Source: Gigantopelta aegis
Lineage: Eukaryota; Mollusca; Gastropoda; Neomphalida; Peltospiridae
NCBI RefSeq assembly: GCF_016097555.1
Contig: NC_054702.1
Span: 68,262,463 to 68,326,462 of the forward strand
Direction of reading: 5' to 3'
DNA length: 64,000 nt
A program made the translations under genes and the position numbers. The notes under the pieces were generated by a model, which did no database searches, had not been told where the DNA came from, and saw nothing but the letters and a program-made list of their open reading frames with translations. Numbering within the stretch: position 1 is the stretch's first letter; each line of letters begins with the position of its first letter. This document shows, piece by piece, positions 56,498 to 64,000 of this stretch.

Positions 56498-56962
56498 TAT
56501 CACTATTTTAAAGTTTACAACTCTGCAATCGTGGAATATTTATGCCTAAGAAAGCATAATTTACCAACTACATTTAACGGCCTGCCATAATTACAGGTTT
56601 TTAAATTCAGTGTGTCATTGTGACCTTGACATACACGAACGTTATAATACTGGCTGCTTGGACATCATGGGTTATATTCCCGTGTGTTTTTTGTATGTTA
56701 TCGGGGACGGGAGCTGGAGCGTTTATTTCACATTAAATTTGTTTAAAACAAAAACAAATTATGTTATTTTTTATGTTTGTTGGGGGGGGGGGGGGGGGGG
56801 GGGGGGAGGCGTATTTAATTTATACATTCGACTTTTGATAATCTTTGACTTACGTAAGTTTCGTTACAGAAATGATCAGTTACGAACTTTTAGCGTATTT
56901 CATTGTTCATAGTCTAGTATTTTTCACTGTTCTCGGAGAGAGTAGATTTTGTAGATTTTGAC
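55936..56962. other. Intergenic, SINE debris and simple repeats
   Basis: A further SINE fragment (about 55940-56060, minus) is followed by (TA)n at 56466-56494 and a poly-G run at 56781-56806. I looked here for a first exon of gene C starting MPTxSQ and did not find one. Confidence 0.5.
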
Positions 56963-57258
56963 GAGGGTGGGACGTAGCCGGGTGGTACAGCGCTCGCTCT
57001 ATGCGCGGTCGGTGTGGCTATTTCTCGTTACAGCCAATGCACCACGACTGGTATATCAAAGGCCGAGGTATGTATCACCCTGTCTGTGGGATGGTGCATA
57101 TAAAAGATCCCTTGCTGTTAATCGAAAAGAGTAGCCCATGAAGTGGCGACAGCGGGTTTCCTCTCTCAATGTCTGTGTGGTCCTTAACCATATGTCTGAC
57201 GCCATATAACCGTAAATAAAATGTGTTGAGTGCGTCGTTAAATAAAACATTTCTTTCT
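56963..57258 (+). repeat. SINE, head type 2, internally deleted
   Basis: Head gggtgggacgtagccgggtgg, then a jump (B-box region missing) to gtggctatttctcgttacagcc, body and 3' end gtgcgtcgttaaataaaac. Confidence 0.85.
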
Positions 57259-58496
57259 TTGTAGATTTTGACAGTATTCTTGTATATAATTTGAAATATT
57301 GAACAGTTTTGGAAGAAACTGCTCTTCAATTGTTCAGTTTTAGAATAATGAAAAATAATGATTATGTTCTGTAGAATTCTTGTCAGTTCACTCAATTTAG
57401 CTCTCGACTATCTCTTAGTGCTGTTTTACTTTTATTTTGAAAATATTTATGAACACAATTTGGATTCAACAGAATAAGTGAATTTGACCCACGTTATGTA
57501 TGAAATATAATTGAATGGCATTTTGTATTTTGTTGTGATTTTATTTCAGTAGAATAAAACGGTTTATACAAATTTGGAAACAAATTGGGATTTTTAATTT
57601 TTGTTTTTTGTTTGTTTATAGTTGTTTTTGAATTATTGTTATTATTATTTTTATTTTTGTTTGAGGGGAGGGGGGTAATTAAAAGCTATATGCAGTTAGC
57701 TGACATCAATAATTCAGTACTGAATCGCAGAGATACGCGTCTGGATTAATAGTACCCAAAGGTAGAGACTTCCAATAACCCTGCACCTTGGTGTGAGTGA
57801 AACCACTGGCGTAGCCAAACCGCTGTGTTTTCCTCCCGTTCTTTTTGTTTGGCTGTCGCTCCATAACACGTGTAAAAGACAGTTTTGGTAACCCCCCCCC
57901 CCCCCCCAAAAAAAAAAAAAAAATCCCCAATATAAAATTCTGACTGTACGCTAATGCGTAACACAATTACGCTCGCTTGTACATACACGTGTAAAGCCAT
58001 GACTTTGCATCTTGCCATCGTATCATTGGTAGAATGTTAAGACTACACTAGGTTAATATCAGGAAGGATGATTTTTTAAAAATAAGTTCGTTAAACTTTC
58101 TTGTAATATTTTCTCCTAATTCTTGCCCGCTGCATCAAACAATTGCAAAATCGCTGGAACTTACGGTGTAGACTACTACCAAGATATCAGGAGTGAGTAT
58201 ATAAATGTGTTTGTTTTATAAATAGCATTTGCTCCCTTCGTTGTTTACTAAGTCAGTGCCGTATCTCTGTACAATACGGAACCGAAGAGATGTTCTGACA
58301 AAATCTTAATCGCATACACTCGTAAATCTCTTTAAAATGATAATATCAAATACATGCGAACGCTCGCTGTTACTTGCTAGACTGGCTTCTGCACTAATGT
58401 TAAATGAATGTGATTCGATGGGATACGATGGAAACCAGTCAGACTGTTCTCAAACGCTCTACCTCCTGAACACGCCCCTGTCTTGAATTGAAATCA
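57259..58496. other. Intergenic sequence
   Basis: No gene. A poly-C/poly-A run lies at about 57893-57923. The cactggcgtagcc motif at about 57803 looks like the start of a DNA element, but I could not find its other end. Confidence 0.35.
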
Positions 58497-58755
58497 CTGG
58501 CCTCGGTGGTGTCGTGGTTAAACCATAGGACATAAGGATGTTAAGTACTGGGTTCGCAGCTCGGTACCGGCTCCTACCCAGAGCGAGTTTTAACGACACA
58601 ATGGGTAGGTGTAAGACCACTACACCCTCTTTTCCCTCACTAACCACGAACAACTCACTGTCCTAGACAGACTGCCCATATAGCTGAGATATGTGCCCAG
58701 GACAGCGTGCTCTAACCTTAATTGGGTATAAGCGCAAAAATAAGTTGAAAGGAAA
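58497..58755 (+). repeat. SINE, head type 3
   Basis: ctggcctcggtggtgtcgtgg head, gggttcgcagctcgg B-box region, body with ctcactgtcctagacag and the 3' end tgggtataagcgcaaaaataagttgaaa. Same family as the split copy at 42566. Confidence 0.8.
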
Positions 58756-59034
58756 GGAAAAATGAATTGAAACCAAGGTCAGGCATTACATTCTTTACTT
58801 ATCACTATGATGACCCCTTCCACGAATAACGAAGTGTAAACAGGCATCAGGTTTCGCACCAGACACATAACTTTAGGGGAGGATGTATTAGGCTATGCTC
58901 GTCGCGATTTGCATTCCAGATTCTTTCCACGCAACCCGTGTGTCATGATAATGGGAAATAACTCTAACAACGTTGTTTGTTAATATTGCTTTCCGTATGC
59001 CAGTTTACCATTAAAATATACTACCAAGCACACG

Positions 59035-59036
<2 letters not shown>

Positions 59037-59070
<34 letters not shown>
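59037..59070 (+). repeat. (CA)n microsatellite
   Basis: About 16 CA units preceded by CACG units. Confidence 0.9.
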
Positions 59071-59075
<5 letters not shown>

Positions 59076-59199
59076 TCACACTGAGTAACACACTTTTAAG
59101 ACGATCCTGGAACCACTACTGCTATGCTCTTGCCTGCTTACGAATTCATTAAACAAGCCCAAGTAATAATTGTGCTGAAACCTACTTAATAGTAGGAAA

Positions 59200-59520
59200 T
59201 AGGAAATGTTTTATTTAACGACGCACTCAACACATGTTATTTACGGTTATATTGCGTCAGACATATGGTTAAGGACCACACAGATATTGAGAGAGGAAAC
59301 CCGCTGTCACCACTTAATGGGCTATTCTTTTCGATTAGCAGCAAGGGATTTTTATATGACCATCCCACAGACATGATAGCACATACCACGGCCTTTGATA
59401 TATCAGTCGTGGTGCACTGGCTGGAACGGGAAATAGCCCAATGGGCCCACCGATGGCGATCGATCCCAGATCGACCGCGCATCAAGCGAACGTTTTACAA
59501 CTGGGCTACGTCCCGCCCCA
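59200..59520 (-). repeat. tRNA-headed SINE, head type 2, minus strand
   Basis: The tail is at 59203 (gaaatgttttatttaacgacg). The head at about 59455-59518 has the B box (gcgatcgatcccag) and the A-box region (ctgggctacgtcccgcccc), both reversed. Confidence 0.88.
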
Positions 59521-59861
59521 ACTTAATAGTACTACATGTGCTTATATACTGATGGAAAGAAATAAAGGATCACACAGATAGCAACAAGAAATAATGACTG
59601 AATCAATTCATATTATCAGAAGTTGACTGGGAACATATAGGCAGCACATTCAACACTACAGACATTCAATCCCACATTACAACTTGGTAAGAAATACAGA
59701 CATTACTACGCTAGTAGTGAATTGAATTTGGTCTACAATTCGATGTGTTCCCTTATTTCTTTCCATCAGTATATATTTCTTCTCTGGGAAATTCCGTAAA
59801 CAATCTAACGAGCAGTAACAGCCAGCACAACGAACAAAGTCTCTGTATCTCTTACTCCCCA

Positions 59862-60272
<411 letters not shown>

Positions 60273-60451
60273 TATCCCTCTCACCCCAGTCAGTCGACGT
60301 CGCAAAATCATTTACAGAACACCAAACTGCCAACGATTAAACAAAGTTTTTGACGTGGAAACAAATACACATTCCTTTCTACTTAAAAAACAAACAAATG
60401 GAAAACTCATAACGAGTTAATGTGTATATATATATATTACTATCTTTACAG

Positions 60452-60942
60452 TGTTCAAAGAACGATACAAAATGTCCATGGACCCTACCAAAGACCCCAT
60501 TCTCAGACGGGTGGCGAAGAAAAGCAAAGGGTACGCCAAGAAGATGACAAAACCCGACGAACAGCCAACAGCCGTCTGCTTCTCCATGCCGGGGACGGAG
60601 CTGACACATGAAGCCGTCTGGAGACAACTCGAGAAGGATGTTCTCGCACAATACCCAGAGGTCAAGGTCAGTTCCATCAAATACGTACCCCGAGACCTCC
60701 TCATCGTTAGGCCGAAAGGAGCGGATCCGATCGAGAACCGCTGGGTGGTGTCGCTGAGTTCTGATTGGGGTCGGAAGAGGATCACCGGGATGTGGTTACG
60801 GTTTGCGGAGCGGCCCGTGCAGCTCAAGTGCTATGATGACGTCGTCGGGTCGGAGTATCGGCAGTTCAAACGAATGAAGGAGTACATGAAGGATTTCAAA
60901 ATATTTGAGAAGAAGCCGAAAAAGAAGCATAAAAAGCGATGA
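60452..60942 (+). CDS. Gene C: C-terminal exon of a third plus-strand paralogue (partial or pseudogene)
   Basis: The frame is open from the acceptor (tatctttacag at 60441-60451) to TGA at 60942. From the ATG at 60472 it gives 156 aa (MSMDPTKDPILRRVAKKS...). It matches exon 2 of A and B: DP.LR..AKKSK, TAVCFSMPGTELTH, V.SIKYVPRDLLIV, ADPIENRWVVSLS, then CYDDVVGSEYRQFKRM. The C-terminus is very basic (KKPKKKHKKR). If the acceptor is used, the intron phase would be 1, whereas A, B and D use phase 2. No matching first exon (MPTxSQ) was found in the 5 kb upstream. So C may be a shortened single-exon gene, have a diverged first exon, or be a 5'-truncated copy. The frame has no stops or shifts and the core residues are kept, which argues for past or present selection. 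Confidence 0.65.
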
Positions 60943-61139
60943 TGTTTGAAGACCGATTAACGCTTGTTGAAAAAAACCCTCTGTTCTAGTCGATAAATTC
61001 AAATATCGTAGGATCTTTTTGCATGTATATTATAAGTTTACGGGGAGAAACGACGATAGGAAGCAAATACAGACTCTATTTATGCCTAGAGACAGTAGGT
61101 TCCACTAAGTATACAACAAAAGAAACTCGAATGATTTAA

Positions 61140-61474
61140 AGGCATACTGTCACGGATTTAAGGACCTTATTTCTGTAAAAATGGATAATAACTAAAAATT
61201 ACATTAATTGTTGGAAACCAAATCTAGCTATTGCATCACCTTAACTGAACCATGATGGAGTGAAATCCATGTCAACCCTCTCGGCAATTTTAGTTTTTGA
61301 ATTATGGACCACTGCCATAATTTAATTATTTTTACAAAATATCATTCATAAATGGAGTATGGCGGTTATGAAGATGGTTGAATAAAGTACATTTAGGAAC
61401 AAATCAAATTATTTTTGTTCAAGTAATACTTTGTTAAACCATTAAATAGGTCACTGTTCTGTGACGATATGCCT
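61140..61474. mobile_element. TTAA MITE family 3
   Basis: 335 bp between TTAA at 61136-61139 and 61475-61478. Ends aggcatactgtcacgg and the inverse of aggcatatcgtcacag. Non-coding. It lies about 200 bp downstream of gene C. Confidence 0.75.
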
Positions 61475-61765
61475 TTAATATACTGATATGCTTTTCATAT
61501 TAAAATTTTCACAAGGCATTCATACGTTTAACAGACACAACAGCAGCTAATGCGATTTAATCTTAATAATTTTAAATAAATTAAACTAAATATTCGCGTT
61601 TCTTTTGATGTTCAGTATAAAAGGAGATTTTATGATGGTTTTGTTTGCGATTTGGATTTTTCTTGCTCAGCACTGCTAAGATTCATACTACTGTACGTGT
61701 TGGTGTATGCTATTTTTCAGTACATCGTTCAAATGATTCTTTTAAATTTAAATATATATATAAGT

Positions 61766-61767
<2 letters not shown>

Positions 61768-61831
<64 letters not shown>
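61768..61831 (+). repeat. (TA)n(CA)n microsatellite
   Basis: About 25 TA units, then six CA units. Confidence 0.95.
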
Positions 61832-61972
61832 AATTAAATACATAATTATTAGTAAATGCATTTTAGAAGCCGAATACAGATTAACCAAGTTTCGAATCAC
61901 GCTTTGATACTGACATGTGTCTCTTTACTGTTAGCTCGTGTTTGGATGTAGGGTCAACGGGAAGGGGCGGGA

Positions 61973-62295
61973 CGTAGCCCAGTGGTAAAACGCTCGCTTA
62001 ATGCGCGGTCGGTTTAGGATCGATCCCCGTCGGTGGCCCCTTTGGACTATTTCTCGTTCCAGCTAGTGCTCCACAACTGGTGTAACAAAGGTCGTGGTAT
62101 GTACTATCCTGTCTGTGGGATGGTGCGTGTAAAACATCCCTTGCTGCTAATCGAAAAGAATAACGCATTAAGTGGCGACAGCGGGTTTCCTCTATATATA
62201 TCTGTGTGATCCTTAACCATCCTTAACCATATGTCTGACGCCATATAACCGTAAATAAAATGTGTTGTGTGCGTCGTTGACTAAAACATTTCCTT
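61973..62295 (+). repeat. tRNA-headed SINE, head type 2
   Basis: Head ggggcgggacgtagcccagtgg, A box tagcccagtgg, B box aggatcgatcc. Full body with a small internal duplication (ccttaaccatccttaaccat). 3' end tgcgtcgttgactaaaac. Confidence 0.9.
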
Positions 62296-62414
62296 CCTGT
62301 CTGCGGGAATTTCATTATACAACATCCATTCTATGAAGATTTCATACAGCACTCACTCTTAGTTGCAGTTTAGAGGGTCCACGGCAGCCAGTTTGGTGGT
62401 AAACTACACCTTTT

Positions 62415-62431
62415 GTGTGTGTCTGTGTCTA

Positions 62432-62513
<82 letters not shown>
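62415..62513 (+). repeat. (TG)n microsatellite
   Basis: About 45 TG units after a TGTC-type start. Confidence 0.97.
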
Positions 62514-62514
<1 letters not shown>

Positions 62515-62642
62515 CTCCCCGATCGCGTGCGTTTATAAAAACGTTATAACCAAACTTGCCGCCTATATGGTATAAAAAAAAATTGCAGACTCTTGTAACA
62601 AATTGTATGTATCGACGACACACCAACGTTTTACAGTATAGA

Positions 62643-62970
62643 CAGAAAGGAAGGAAATGTTTTAACGACGCATTCAACACATTTTATTTACGGTTATATG
62701 ACGTCAGACATATGGTTAAGGACCACACAGATATAGAGAGAGGAAACCTGCTGTCGCCACTTCATGGGCTACTCTTTTTGATTAGCAGCAAGGGATCTTT
62801 TATATGCACCATCCCACAGACAGGATAACACATATCACGGCCTTTGATATACCAGTCGTGGTGCACTGGCTGGAGCGAGAAGTAGACCAATGGGCCCACC
62901 GACGGGGATCGATCCCAGACCGACCGCGCATCAAGCGAACGCTTTACCACTGGGCTACGTCCTACCCTAC
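62643..62970 (-). repeat. tRNA-headed SINE, head type 2, minus strand
   Basis: The tail is at 62648 (gaaggaaatgttttaacgacg) and the head at about 62905-62968, with the B box (ggatcgatccc) and A box (ccactgggcta) reversed. It lies in inverted orientation to the copy at 61973, about 350 bp away. Confidence 0.9.
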
Positions 62971-64000
62971 AGTATAGACAGAGACAGAGAAATACGTGTA
63001 TGTTAAAAGGTCAGATTTAAAAATCATTTGGCACGGCTACATGAATCAATAACGAGTTGCCATTGAACACAAAACACAACATGTTCATGTAATGTTCATA
63101 ATATATTTATCACATGTATTACTTATCACAGACTGCTATCCCTTTGTACATTAAGTTCGAATTAAAACATTACTATGTTAATGACGTTTTGTACTGTTTT
63201 CATTTATATCATAATCTACCCTATGCCAGTGAAATATAATACATATGTTCTGACATACAGAGAATGTTTCTTAGATGGGTAGGTTTGTGAAAGGGTGCGA
63301 ATAACTTGAGACTGAGAGCTATGGCATTGAATAAATCAATGTATCAGTTTTGTTGCTCTGCAAAACCATTATTGAAAAAGCAATAATTACTACTACGATA
63401 CTAAAAATATCATATTTATTATTCTATTTTGTAAGTTTGATATTTTTCATTATAAACAATGGATAATGCACGTACATATACCCTATAAACAATTAATAGA
63501 TAGTATCTCTAAATATGAACTATGAAATATACATAGTTGTGTCATTTGATCAAATATGATACGATATGTTATAAAGAAATCAAAACCCTTTGAAACGAAT
63601 CTAACATGTTTTATAATACACTTCTTTCATAAAAGTATTGGGGAAAATATGATGGGTTTTCTTTTTGCAATGTTCACAGGAAAAATATATACAGACAATG
63701 TTTGCATAGAGTTATTATTATATTCGGCATTATATTATTAGCTGTTATTTACACTCTTGTAACTTTAATACAAATTTTGTACACGTGATTATCTTGTATT
63801 TTTCACGTGCGTGTGCAGGAGCGTACGTGGGTGTGTGCATGCATATAAGAAATCGTGAGTACTCTATACATATATAACAACTTGAGTATATAAAAATGAA
63901 ACAAGTCTGAATTGTGCAAAAATGAAAACAAAAATAAACATTTGAATAATAATATTCAAAACTTAACGCTGGATATTAAATTTGCATTATAATGTTCAAA
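62971..64000. other. AT-rich right end of the window
   Basis: No gene, SINE or element end recognised. Confidence 0.4.

Overview
This window reads as nuclear DNA of an animal, most likely a marine mollusc and probably a gastropod. That call rests on spliced genes, intact Tc1-type transposons, very long GA/CT/TG microsatellites, many poly-G/poly-C runs, and many copies of tRNA-headed SINEs of a kind I associate with mollusc genomes. The species cannot be named from the sequence alone. Most of the 64 kb is repeats and AT-rich intergenic DNA. There are no rRNA genes, no CRISPR array and no bacterial operons.

The host genes I can support form one small family with four members. Gene D is on the minus strand (34629 to 26002, four exons, 517 aa). 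Gene A (48435-50173, two exons, 446 aa), gene B (52260-55199, two exons, 463 aa) and gene C (60452-60942, C-terminal exon only) are on the plus strand. A, B and D start with the same short motif (MPTxSQ). They continue with a low-complexity, basic, probably disordered region and end in a conserved C-terminal domain of about 100 residues (CF..-G.....H near its start, a W-V core, then a DDV...E...Y signature). Every intron I could define in A, B and D falls in phase 2, and each joined reading frame is open throughout. I do not recognise the family. An RRM-like or gag-like alpha/beta fold is possible but is inference only. It is the best candidate here for something undescribed.

Layout by region. 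1-5.5 kb: foldback/MITE remnants and homopolymer tracts. 5.7-7.1 kb: a TTAA-flanked MITE and a full SINE. 7.8-9.4 kb: a complete Tc1-like element with an intact DD34E transposase. 10.0-11.4 kb: a 316-bp tandem array whose units each carry an antisense tRNA-like promoter, set in TATG microsatellite. 11.4-15.0 kb: possible relic coding fragments. 15.1-16.6 kb: a pogo-like non-autonomous element. 18.3-21.4 kb: SINEs and a broken Tc1 copy. 22.7-23.4 kb: an inverted-repeat element. 23.5-25.1 kb: a second complete Tc1-like element. 26.0-34.6 kb: gene D with MITE-filled introns. 35-48 kb: repeats, SINEs and giant GA/CT arrays. 48.4-61 kb: genes A, B and C separated by minisatellites, SINEs and microsatellites. 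61-64 kb: a MITE, two SINEs, a TG array and AT-rich sequence.

Splice junctions were assigned by eye from GT/AG consensus, reading-frame continuity and conservation between paralogues. No transcript evidence was available.
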